Of a stretch of DNA of 33,942 nt, positions 8,326 to 17,600 are shown piece after piece. The notes under the pieces were generated by a model. That model did no database searches. It was given only the letters and a program-made list of their open reading frames with translations, and was not told the DNA's origin. The DNA is from Chloroflexota bacterium (lineage in GTDB: Bacteria > Chloroflexota > Dehalococcoidia > Lucifugimonadales > Lucifugimonadaceae), in NCBI GenBank assembly GCA_013204545.1, contig JABMNN010000062.1, forward strand, positions 1 to 33,942, read 5' to 3'. Each line of letters begins with the position of its first letter. Positions within the stretch are counted from its first letter, which is position 1. Made by a program: the position numbers and the translations under genes.

Positions 8326-8511
8326 GTGCCAATAGTAAACATAGCGTTATATGCTGGCCGTACCGCCGAACAGAAGGCCGCTCTAGCGAAGGCGATTACG
8401 AAAGCCATTTCCGAAACGGCAGGAGTGCCAGATTCAGCCACCACCATAGTTTTCCAAGATGTCGAAAAGTCCAATTGGGCGGTTGGCGGCGTTATGGCTT
8501 CAGAAAGCTAG
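8326..8511 (+). CDS. 4-oxalocrotonate tautomerase-like protein
   Basis: This 61-residue protein belongs to the tautomerase superfamily, whose members use the amino-terminal proline as a general base. Pro follows the initiator Met directly (MPIVNIALYAGRTAEQK), and the Arg of GRT occupies the place of the 4-oxalocrotonate tautomerase catalytic Arg11. The start is GTG at 8326 with AAGGAG spaced 6 nt upstream, which fixes both the start and the exposed proline. It is a single monocistronic gene. The real substrate is unknown; such proteins act in aromatic or halo-acid degradation or are promiscuous. Confidence 0.88.
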   Translation: MPIVNIALYAGRTAEQKAALAKAITKAISETAGVPDSATTIVFQDVEKSNWAVGGVMASES

Positions 8512-8514
8512 GAC

Positions 8515-8532
8515 TTCTTATTTAGGTAAGAA
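8515..8532 (+). terminator. Small hairpin just after the tautomerase gene
   Basis: TTCTTA (8515-8520) and TAAGAA (8527-8532) form a perfect 6-bp stem around a 6-nt loop, starting 3 bases after the stop codon. It is AT-rich and no T-run follows, so it is a weak terminator candidate. Confidence 0.3.
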
Positions 8533-8708
8533 ATTCGAGCTAACAGGGCTTATTGCTGTTTCTCACTCGGTGATCGTTTGCTAGATTTGGCGACATTAAT
8601 CAGCCGGATGCGACATTCAAGGTCGTATTCGGCGCGCTGGCACTTCGTTGCTCTTTTTGTTTAGCGGGTTCTCCATGTAGAAATCGCTACTGAGTTCTTT
8701 CTGCCGCT

Positions 8709-8736
8709 TTGACCGTCTATTGGTACACAACAGAAT
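8709..8736 (+). promoter_or_regulatory. Possible promoter of amt
   Basis: TTGACC (8709-8714) and CAGAAT (8731-8736) are spaced by 16 bp. The -35 is good, the -10 matches four of six positions. Transcription would begin within about 7 bases of the amt ATG. Nitrogen control is expected for such a gene, but no operator is recognised. Confidence 0.28.
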
Positions 8737-8748
8737 TGGAACTCGAAT

Positions 8749-9984
8749 ATGTCTGACCCCGGTAATGTCGCTTGGATGCTGACCGCGTCAGCGTTGGTTT
8801 TACTTATGACCCCCGGTCTTGCTTTCTTCTACGGCGGATTAGTCCGTGGGAAGAACGTTATATCGACGATGATGTATAGCTACGTCTCTATGGGCGTTGT
8901 TAGCGTGCTGTGGGTGTTATGGGGATACAGTCTGGCATTTGGTGCAGGTGGAGATTTCATAGGGAATTTCGACTTTGTCGGATTCCGAGATGTTTCAGCA
9001 GAGGGCGTTGATGGCGGAATATCTCCAATGCTATTTGCCATATTTCAGATGATGTTTGCAATCATCACTCCGGCTTTAGTGACCGGTGCCTTCGCAGAGC
9101 GGTTCAAATTCACCACTTACATCGTGTTCCTTTTCATTTGGGTAACGGTGGTTTATGTGCCAGTAGTTCACTGGGTTTGGGCCCCTGATGGCTGGATCGC
9201 GGGTATTGGAGCCCTCGATTTTGCAGGCGGAATAGTCGTTCACGCCTCGGCGGGTATAGCAGCAATAGTGGTGGCGAGGATTATTGGGTCGAGGCGTCAA
9301 GTCGAGCGCGGTATTGAGCCTCACAACGTTCCATATGTTCTATTGGGAACAGGGCTGCTCTGGTTTGGATGGTTTGGGTTCAATGCCGGATCTGGTCTAC
9401 TTGCCGATAGCGTCGCTGTTACCGCTTTTTTGGTGACCAACACATCGGCTGCTGTAGCTGGACTCGTGTGGATGATTCTTGAATTCAAGTCGACAGGACG
9501 TACCAGCGGTGTTGGATTTGCTACAGGCGCCATCGCAGGACTTGCGTCAATCACACCAGCAGCCGGGTTTGTTGGCCCGATGGGAGCATTTGGGATTGGG
9601 ATCGTCGGCAGCATCGCTGCTTACTCAGCGGTCAAGCTGATGTCGAAAACCAGAATCGATGATGCTTTGGAAGTATTTGCTGTTCACGGCGTAGGTGGAA
9701 TATGGGGTTCGATTGCAACAGGAATTTTCGCTGTACAACTGTCCGATGAGAACGGTGTCCTCCAAAACGTTGGTCTGATCAACGGAGAAACCGGATTGCT
9801 CTGGGCAAACTTTAGAGCGGTTGCGGCAGTTGCAGCTTATTCAGGTGTGTTGACGTTTGTAATTTTGAAAATCCTCGACGTTCTTCCTGGCCTAGGCCTT
9901 AGGGTCACTATTGAGCAAGAAGATCTTGGTCTAGACATCACGCTGCATGGTGAGCGTGGCTATGTCGGTGATGGAGCCGACTAA
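8749..9984 (+). CDS. amt: Ammonium transporter (Amt/MEP/Rh family)
   Basis: Amt proteins are trimeric channels that bring ammonium into the cell when it is scarce. The 411-residue protein has about 11 membrane helices and starts outside-in without a cleaved signal peptide. Pore residues are visible: the twin histidines H165 (GGIVVHASAG) and H313 (FAVHGVGGIWG), the ammonium-site Asp D157 (ALDFAGG), and AFAERFKF with FGWFGFNAGS. The cytoplasmic C-terminal tail is short but keeps the GLDITLHGERGY segment used in PII contact. It is followed after 102 bases by a PII gene, the standard amtB-glnK arrangement. A strong intercistronic stem lies between them. Confidence 0.97.
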   Translation: MSDPGNVAWMLTASALVLLMTPGLAFFYGGLVRGKNVISTMMYSYVSMGVVSVLWVLWGYSLAFGAGGDFIGNFDFVGFRDVSAEGVDGGISPMLFAIFQMMFAIITPALVTGAFAERFKFTTYIVFLFIWVTVVYVPVVHWVWAPDGWIAGIGALDFAGGIVVHASAGIAAIVVARIIGSRRQVERGIEPHNVPYVLLGTGLLWFGWFGFNAGSGLLADSVAVTAFLVTNTSAAVAGLVWMILEFKSTGRTSGVGFATGAIAGLASITPAAGFVGPMGAFGIGIVGSIAAYSAVKLMSKTRIDDALEVFAVHGVGGIWGSIATGIFAVQLSDENGVLQNVGLINGETGLLWANFRAVAAVAAYSGVLTFVILKILDVLPGLGLRVTIEQEDLGLDITLHGERGYVGDGAD

Positions 9985-9995
9985 TCGAACTGATC

Positions 9996-10036
9996 GATTC
10001 GTCGTTCACCTAGCATTTTGTGGTGGACGGCGAATC
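9996..10036 (+). repeat. 15-bp intercistronic stem-loop between amt and the PII gene
   Basis: Bases 9996-10010 pair fully with 10022-10036 (15 pairs, two of them G-U in the plus-strand RNA) around an 11-nt loop. No T-run follows. It begins 12 bases after the amt stop and ends 50 bases before the PII start. It could stabilise or trim the message, or reduce read-through, so that the two proteins are made in different amounts. On the minus strand the two G-U pairs become A-C mismatches, which suggests the plus-strand RNA is the functional form. Confidence 0.6.
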
Positions 10037-10086
10037 AGTTATTACTTACCGCATGAAACTGCGGGAATGAATGAGGTGACTTAGGC

Positions 10087-10440
10087 ATGATAAAAATCGA
10101 AGCTATCGTTCGCCCCGATCGTATCAACATCATTATTGATGCACTGGACGCAGTTGGATGTCGTGGATTCCACGTTCAAAACGTTAACGGGCGTGGTCAA
10201 CAGCAGGGCGTTGAAGTATTTACTGGTCGAGGAGCCACCACCGCTACGAGAACATCGCTTCCAAAAGCGTTGATTACTACGGTGATTCCAGACGAAGACA
10301 AAGAAATAATTATCGAAGCCATTTTGACAGCTGCCAAAAGTTCTGAAAAAGGTGCCATAGGTGACGGTAAAATCTTTGTAACTCAAGTTTTGGAAGTAAT
10401 CAGAGTCCGAACCGGTGAACGGAACGAATCTGCCCTTTAG
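10087..10440 (+). CDS. glnK: PII nitrogen regulatory protein (GlnK-like) with atypical T-loop
   Basis: PII proteins sense ATP/ADP and 2-oxoglutarate and gate Amt. The 117-residue protein keeps the fold markers: KIEAIVRP at the N-terminus, GRGQQQG (residues 35-41), LPK (K60), the B-loop IGDGKIFV, and VIRVRTGE for ATP binding. The T-loop is unusual: it reads FTGRGATTATRTSLPK, is about two residues longer than the E. coli loop, and has no tyrosine at or near position 51. Uridylylation therefore looks impossible. The adjacent amt makes GlnK a better name than GlnB. Start ATG 10087 with GAGGTG upstream. Confidence 0.93.
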   Translation: MIKIEAIVRPDRINIIIDALDAVGCRGFHVQNVNGRGQQQGVEVFTGRGATTATRTSLPKALITTVIPDEDKEIIIEAILTAAKSSEKGAIGDGKIFVTQVLEVIRVRTGERNESAL

Positions 10441-10471
10441 CAGATTGTTATTGGCTACTTCAACTTGTCAT

Positions 10472-10519
10472 GTTTGACTGTCTATGGGGAAGAGGAAATT
10501 TCTCGCAGAGAAGTCAGAC
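10472..10519 (+). terminator. Stem-loop region after the PII gene
   Basis: GTTTGACT (10472-10479) pairs with AGTCAGAC (10512-10519) with one G-U pair, and a small TTCTC/GAGAA hairpin lies inside. It begins 31 bases after the stop. No proper T-run follows, so factor-independent termination is uncertain. Confidence 0.3.
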
Positions 10520-10651
10520 CCGTCGTGGTATTTTGAACGATTCTCCAGTGAATCAGCCAAAAAAGAATCGACAAGTGAACTCGACTCATGGCTATACAGA
10601 GTAAAATTGCCGTTGACACTGTCGATGGGCTCCGATTGAATTGTTAATAGC

Positions 10652-10727
10652 GACGGGCTAGCTCAATTGGCAGAGCAAGTGACTCTTAATCACTAGGTTC
10701 GGGGTTCAAGTCCCCGGCCCGTCACCA
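10652..10727 (+). tRNA. tRNA-Lys (anticodon CTT), CCA encoded
   Basis: A full cloverleaf can be drawn: acceptor GACGGGC/GCCCGTC, D-stem GCTC/GAGC with AATTGGCA loop, anticodon stem AGTGA/TCACT with loop CTCTTAA (anticodon CTT at 10685-10687), variable AGGTT, T-stem CGGGG/CCCCG with TTCAAGT loop, discriminator A and encoded CCA at 10725-10727. It reads AAG codons. TTTT follows shortly after. Confidence 0.97.
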
Positions 10728-11662
10728 TTTTAAGCCTTTTATGTTCAACTCAAAGGCATCAAGCAAGGTCGCTACCGCCATCCGGCAACTAAGCAACCCG
10801 TGGTTATAATCGAGCCGGGGTCTAGGCAATGTTGAAAATACCCATGATCACCGCCAGTCTTAGGGGGTGATCTTCGGCTGTCTCCGCTGGATTTAGTTAT
10901 GACACTTCGAACTCTGATCTATACCTTCAGAACGCCGGTATCGTAGAGAAGATTTGTAACATCTAATTGGGAGTCGAATTTCAGAACACTTGGTTACTCG
11001 AGAACCCGTAGAAGAATCGTACATTCGGACGATGTGAACTGATTGTTTGTGCGTTGCTACTCGCCAATTCCATAAGTGATCAATCAACAGACATCTATTT
11101 CTCTGGCCTGAAAATGTGCATCCGTCTAACTTGATCCCGTATCGAAACTAGTTGGAACCTGATTTCTGACAGAACTTAACATTAGCCAACGCACCCTCCA
11201 GAAACCGTATCTGATCTTCATTTTCCAAACTGCGAAATCACTGAACTCGGTAATGTGATTGGAATGTGATCGCTGGGCAGATTAGTAGTCGCTAGATTTA
11301 ACGTTTACATAGGGGCCAATGTGTTTCTCGGGCTCAGTTACGTGCCCTCGAAGTAAACTACCCGTATGCAATTTCCGAGGGGAGTATCGAGTTCAAGAGC
11401 CGTTGAAGAGAGTATATGTTGGGTCATATCTGTAGGTGTGACAAAGTGACTAGAAGTACTGGCAGAAGAAGGTTATTACATGTTGTGGAGTTCGTCTTTC
11501 GTAAATGCTGATCATGGTTGGTGCGATCTACGACTGTATTTACCGAATTGATACGTAAACTCTGATCGAATTGCGAGTAATCTGCGAATAGACTTGAACA
11601 GATTCATTACTTTCGTTAATCAGCTTTAACAGCAAAAGTAACTTTTCACCACGAGTTATCGA
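10728..11662. other. Gene-free stretch between tRNA-Lys and the giant kinase
   Basis: About 935 bases in which I find no credible coding frame on either strand. The first 145 bases hold the candidate structured RNA. From about 10890 to 11660 I see nothing but AT-rich sequence, presumably including the kinase promoter, though no clear -35/-10 pair stands out. Confidence 0.6.
10744..10872 (+). ncRNA. Candidate structured RNA, riboswitch-like, no obvious target gene
   Basis: TTCAAC (10744-10749) pairs with GTTGAA (10831-10836) and encloses motifs resembling SAM-I/SAM-IV type riboswitch cores: ATCAAGCAAGGT (compare S-box ATCAAGAGAGGT), CCGGCAAC, then GCAACC with a possible ACC/GGT hairpin, and GCCGG (10814-10818) able to pair with CCGGC (10782-10786). 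A second hairpin follows (GATCACC 10846-10852 with GGTGATC 10866-10872, extendable past one mismatch) and could be an expression platform. No gene follows for about 790 bases. The pairings are seen directly; family membership is a guess from short motif similarity and is not supported by an alignment. Confidence 0.27.
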
Positions 11663-14600
11663 GTGTCTCAAACCAGCAAAATCGAAATACCATCTGCCCT
11701 AATTGACGCAATTAACGGGCTTGCTGATGCTGCATTTTTAGTCGCGGACGACGGCGTTATCCTCGCCGTTAATTCGGCAGCTGCCAAAATGTTTGACTAC
11801 TCAGAGAGTCAGCTTGTTGGCAGTCAAGTCGATGAGTTAATGCCATCGGCGGCGCGCGAATATCACCATGGTGTTCGAACTGGTGCTGTGGCTGATAGGC
11901 GCCCGCGACATTTTACTTCCGGTGCGACCTTCGAGTGCGAGAGGCGTGGCGGTGATCGCTTCCATGCCGACATCATGCTGTCTCCAACTGAGATCGACAG
12001 CGTTCCCATGACATGGGCGGTCGTGCGCGATCTGGATCGACCATCGCCTATGGACGAGGGGCGACGACAGGCACTCGACACACTTGATGCCATAGGGTAC
12101 ATGACCGCCTCAACCTTCGACTTGAGTAACGATTTTTCGAAAGTTGCAGACCGGATAAAAGAGATCATTCCTCATGACCGAATGTCGGTGATGTTGATCT
12201 ATGAAGAAGATCCGAAAATGGTCGAAGTAGCCTTTCTTTCAGGCGAGGTCCAATCGGGATACGAACAGGGAGCATTGGTTCCACTTGTAGATTCGGCCAC
12301 CAGTTGGGTCGTGAAATCCCGTAGCGTCACTTCTTTCACCGCCAAGAATGCCAGATTTTCGCCTCCTGGGATGCAGGCAGGGTTCAAGCAAGGTTTAATC
12401 GAAGGTTTCGGTGTTCCGTTATTTGATGGTGATGACGTAATCGGGATGTTGGGACTTGGGACGAGAAACCCGCAGGGATTTTCAGAGTTCCAACGTGGTT
12501 TGATTGAGCGTATGGCCCGCCACCTCAGCGTTGCGGTGATGAACCAGCGTATGCGGGCGAGGTTACACAGCCAATCCGATCAGCTCAAGGCTATTGGCGA
12601 GATCGCTAGAGTCGTATCTTCAACAACGGATTTGAACAGTGCTTTTACTTCGGTGAGCGCGTTGATAGCACGTCAAGTTTCTTACGACCGCCTTTCGGTT
12701 TATAGCGTGAATCTTGATCTCGGATTAATCACGGGAATATTTTCCGGTGGAGAAAAATTACCCGGTTTCGACAAGACCATCCATCAGCTACCAGATAAGG
12801 GAGTTCAATCGTTCAAAGAGTTGTTTAGCAGTGGCAAACCGACGGTGTTTGATCGCGAAGTAATTGCAAAGACGGCTGAGTCACAGGCGTCGTTCGTTCC
12901 GTATCGAGATGCTGGATACAACTGGACACTGGTCGTTCCATTGGCCGTGAGCCAGCATCCTGTCGGATTCATTGCTTTTGCCCGTAAAGCGAAAGTGGGT
13001 TTTAGTGATCGGGAAATTACGATAGCGTCGCAGATTGGAGACCAACTGGCTGGTTCCGTGTCTAATGCGTTCCAACGGAGTCGGTTGACTAAAGAGTTTG
13101 AAGTAGACGCAACCCTGATAGAAATTGGCAGAATTATTGGTTCGACACTGGATTTAAAATCTAGTAAAGACCAGCTTGGACCTCTGATTCGTAGCCTAGT
13201 CGATAGCAATTCTATGATTGTGTCGAGCATCACTGAGGATGGACGGCACTTAAGAATTAACTTTATTGACTACGCGAGTGTTGTGCATGAGTCTGATTTC
13301 TCTGAAGGGTCTGTCCATCCCATAAAAGGGACGACCGCTGAGAAAATACTCCAGACTCGTCGACCAATTATCGTCAATGTTGAGAGTGGCGCAGAGTTCA
13401 TATCGAAGTTCCCTGGTGCTGGGCCTGCGCATGCAACCGATGGACTCGTTTCAGTAATGAACATTCCACTGATTACTAACGATGCGATTTTTGGGTTCTT
13501 GACATTTCGGTCAGTAATTCCGCAGTTCTATTTAGACGCAACTGTTGAAATAGCGGAAAAAATAGGTGCTCAACTCGCGAGTTCCGTGGCCTTTTCTGAA
13601 CTACGTCTGCGCGACGTATTTCTTGAAAAAGAACGTTCAGTACTCGCATCAATTGGTGCTTTGATGGGAGCGTCAATTGACTTGTCTGAAGTGTGGAGTC
13701 AGTTCGCCGAAAAGTTAACTGAAATTCTTTCGTTTGACTATATCTCGCTTGCGAAAATCGATCGCGTCGCAGGTCAAATGGAGTCACTTTATTATTGGTG
13801 GTCAACCGAGGAACAACGTTTCGGGCGATCACCCGGAGATGTTTACTCGATTAAAGACACTTTAGCTGAGGAACTAATATCGACAAATCACGGTCTACTA
13901 TTTTCCTTTGATTCTTCAACTAGCTGGAAAAGTCGATATCCGGGTTCTCACCCGACATCAAATGACAATCCGGTGCGTTCTGTTCTAGGAATCCCGCTTG
14001 TTTGGGGAGGTGAAACGGTTGCAGTGATGTTCATTCACTCTCTGAAAGTGAACGGATTTAGCCCAATAAATCTACGTCTTGCTGAGCGAGTTGCCACCTA
14101 TCTTGCTGGCCCTGTCGCAGGCAGCATCTTACGCAGGCGAGAAGTAGAAGTGGCAACGGAAAACGAGATTCTCACCAGAATAGGATCCGTGATGGGCTCC
14201 GTTATCGATATCGATGATGCATGGCCAACCGTGATTGATCTCATTGATGAACTTGTCGAATGTCACCGAATCAACCTCGTTTCGATAAATCACTCATCTT
14301 CAAAAGCAACTGTCATCTACGACAGTTGGAACTACGGTGATTACGCCCAGTTATCTCGCCTCGGAATCACATACGATCTGACTGGGAGTTTAGCTGGTCG
14401 GGTGGTAGAGACGACCACTGGACTGATTGTCAACACCGAATCCACGAACAAGCTTCGTGAGCAATTTTCCGGCTCGTTAAACCTCGATGGAAATATATCG
14501 ACCGAATCGAATATGGGGATTCCGCTGATTTGGGGTGGAGATGTAGTCGCTGTTCTATTTATCGGTCACTTTGTAGCTGGAAATTATGATCAACAAAATC

Positions 14601-17600
14601 TACGTCTCGCCGAGCGAGTTGCCACCTATCTTGCCGGCCCTGTCGCAGGCAGCATCTTACGTAGGCGAGAAGCAGAACTGGCAAATGAAAACGAAATTCT
14701 TGCCAGAATTGGATTAGAGATGGGGGCAGCCCTCGATCTGGCCGATGCCTGGCCCGGTGTTGTCGAACTTGTGGGCAAGCTCATAAAGTTCGATCGGCTC
14801 TCTCTTGTTTCGATCGACCATGAACACGAAACGGGCACATTTATTTTCGACAGTTTGGAGCAAGACGATCCCTACGTTGAGGGATTTCTTGGAATGTCAT
14901 ATAAATTGGGCGGGACCATGACTGAAGCTCTTGTTACGAGTCGACGTGGTTTAGCAACCGGTGACGAGACATCGGATCAGCGTATTCAGAAATACCCCGG
15001 AGTGATTCACAACAGTTTAATTGAACCAGACGCGTTCCCGTCACTGCTAATGATTCCATTGATTTGGGGGGGCAAAGTTGTAGCTGTATTGTCCATTGGT
15101 GATCATGGTTTTGGTAAGTATCACGAAAGCGATTTGATCTTGGGAAACCAGATTGCTTCTCAGATCGCAGGTTCGGTGGCGGGGAACATTTTGCGAATGC
15201 AGGATGCAGAGTTCGCTTTTGAGCAAGAAATTCTTAGTAAAATTGGATCAGAAATGGGTGCTGTCATTGACCTCAATGACGCGTGGCCTACCGTTGGTGA
15301 ACTAATCGGAAATCTTATCGAGTTCGATCGAATTAACCTATCGACGATAGATCAAGAATCAGCGACAGCAACTATCGTGTTCGACAGTTGGCAGAATGAC
15401 CATCGAACTGACATGTCACGTCTTGGCGGCCACTACAGTCTTTCCGAAAGCGTAACGGGTGTTGTAGTTGAGACCGCAACCGGATTAGTCACTAATGTGG
15501 AGACGACCGAAGAACTTCTTGAAAAATATCCAGGTGCATTGACCTACGATCGAAATTTATCCTCCAAGTCGAACATATCGGTTCCATTGAAATGGGGTGG
15601 GAATGTTGTGGCTGTCCTGTTTATTGGGCACCAACAGATCGGAATCTATGACGAAAATGATCTTGCTATAGGGGTTCGGATCGCTGCGCAGATCGCTGGG
15701 TCTGTGTCGGGAAGTATCCTGCGCACCGCAGAAAATGCCATTGCACAAGAGCATGAGGTGCTAGCAAAAATCGGGACGGTAATGTCTGCAGCGCTCGAGT
15801 TGGACGCTGTCTGGGATGAATTTTCGGATTTGGTTTCAACGTTACTCGGATTCGATAGACTCTATCTAGTCTCGATTGACGAGATTACACAAACAGCAGC
15901 TGTTCTGCATGACCGCTGGTTCATCAAGCCAATCATAGAATTTTCGAGTAACGGAGAGTCCTATGACCTAAAGGGCACAGTTGCCGGACACGTGGCACAC
16001 GTCAACCTCAGCGTGGAATACTCTTTTGAATACCCCGACGAAGTTCGTGCCAAATTTCCTGGGGCATTTAATTTGTCTGTTCAGTACCCGTTTATGTCGA
16101 ATATGGCGGTTCCATTGTCTTGGGGGGGCAGGGTTGTGGCTGTGTTGTTCTTCTGTGATCTTGACAGTCGACAATACGGAGGAAAAACGGTAAAACTGGC
16201 AGAGCGAATTACTTCACAAATCGCTGGACCTGTGGCTGGAAGTCTTTTGCGAGAGCGTGAAGTAATAATTCTACGAGAAAGATCTATGCTCGTCAGGATC
16301 TTAGAATATGTGGGAGCTGCAGAATCGTTCGGTGAGGTTTTTGACGATTTCGCTAGTGATATTGGTCAATTCTTATATTTTGATGCAATTGGGTTTATAG
16401 AAATTGATCATGCCAGAAAAATCATTCAGCCATCATTGATAAATTACCGCGAGGGTGCCGAGAAGTCTTATGACACTTCTTCCACTGTAATTCCGTTAGC
16501 CGGAACTATGACCGAACAGGTTGTAAACACTTCACGTACGGTTAGTTTTAGTTACTCGGACGTGGCAGAAATCAGAGCTAAATACCCCGGTTCGACAATG
16601 ACCGGTCAAGATATACCACGATCATCTTTGACGGTGCCAATTCGATCAAGTGATCGAGTTGAGGCTTGTCTCTGGTTTAGTCGCATCGATGGAAGTGATT
16701 ACTCCAAAGATGAGATCGAGTTTGCAGAGCGAATCGCTTCTCAGATTGCTGGTCCTGTTGCTCGTACATTGATTCGTAAAAAAATCACATCACTGGCACG
16801 TGAACGAACCGGTCTAGCCAACATCGGCGAACTGATGATTGGTGCGCCAGATATCGGATCGGTATTTGCCGAGTTTTTGAGTCAGATGCGCGAGTTACTG
16901 CGGTTCGACGCGTTGACGTTCATGGAGATTAATCATGCCCGGAAAGTGGTTGAGCGCCGACACATATTTCTAGATCCTGAAGTGGATCACAAGTATGCAT
17001 TTCAACCTAGAACCTTCCAGCTAGAAGGAACGATTGCCCAGAAAGTTGCATCAACAAAAGTGGGAGTGCTGCAACGCACCGATACTAATGGGAAAACCAA
17101 AAGTAACACCAAACCTAGATCTATGACCGCTACGCCATATGTACCGCGTTCCTCGATAATGGTTCCTCTTCTTTGGGGCGATGAAGTAGTTATGACCTTG
17201 TGGGTGGCTCGCGATTCGGAAGAAATGTTCGATAGCGAAGATTTTTCACTGATGGTGAGAATCGCGTCTCAGATTGCTGGTCCCGTAGCGGGAACGGTAA
17301 TGAATCGCCGTGAACTTGACGTCGAGGATGAACGCCGCCGCAGAGAGATAGCGGAATTAAAAGTTACTGCTCTTTCTGAGCTTAGTGAGACTAAGAGTAA
17401 TTTTGTCAGTGCTATGTCACACGAGTTGCGGACACCATTGACCAGTATCGTCGCATTCGCAGATATTTTGACCAGAAATCCTCAAACTGAGTTTGCAGAC
17501 AGAGACATAAAACAGATTAAGGTTATTCAACGCAACGCACGACGGTTGGAAGGAATGATCAACGAGCTTCTGGATCTGTCGAGAATGGAATCAGGAAAAT

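Noticed and set aside
10841-10870. Short leader peptide MITASLRG
   Set aside because: No ribosome site, no regulatory codon run and no gene behind it.
10861-10900. tmRNA 5' end (GGGGGTGATCTTCGG looks similar)
   Set aside because: The conserved TTCGAC stretch is missing, and no matching 3' tRNA-like domain ending in CCA was found downstream.
10893-11087. 64-residue minus-strand frame after tRNA-Lys
   Set aside because: No ribosome site, no recognisable motif and unlikely composition; treated as non-coding.
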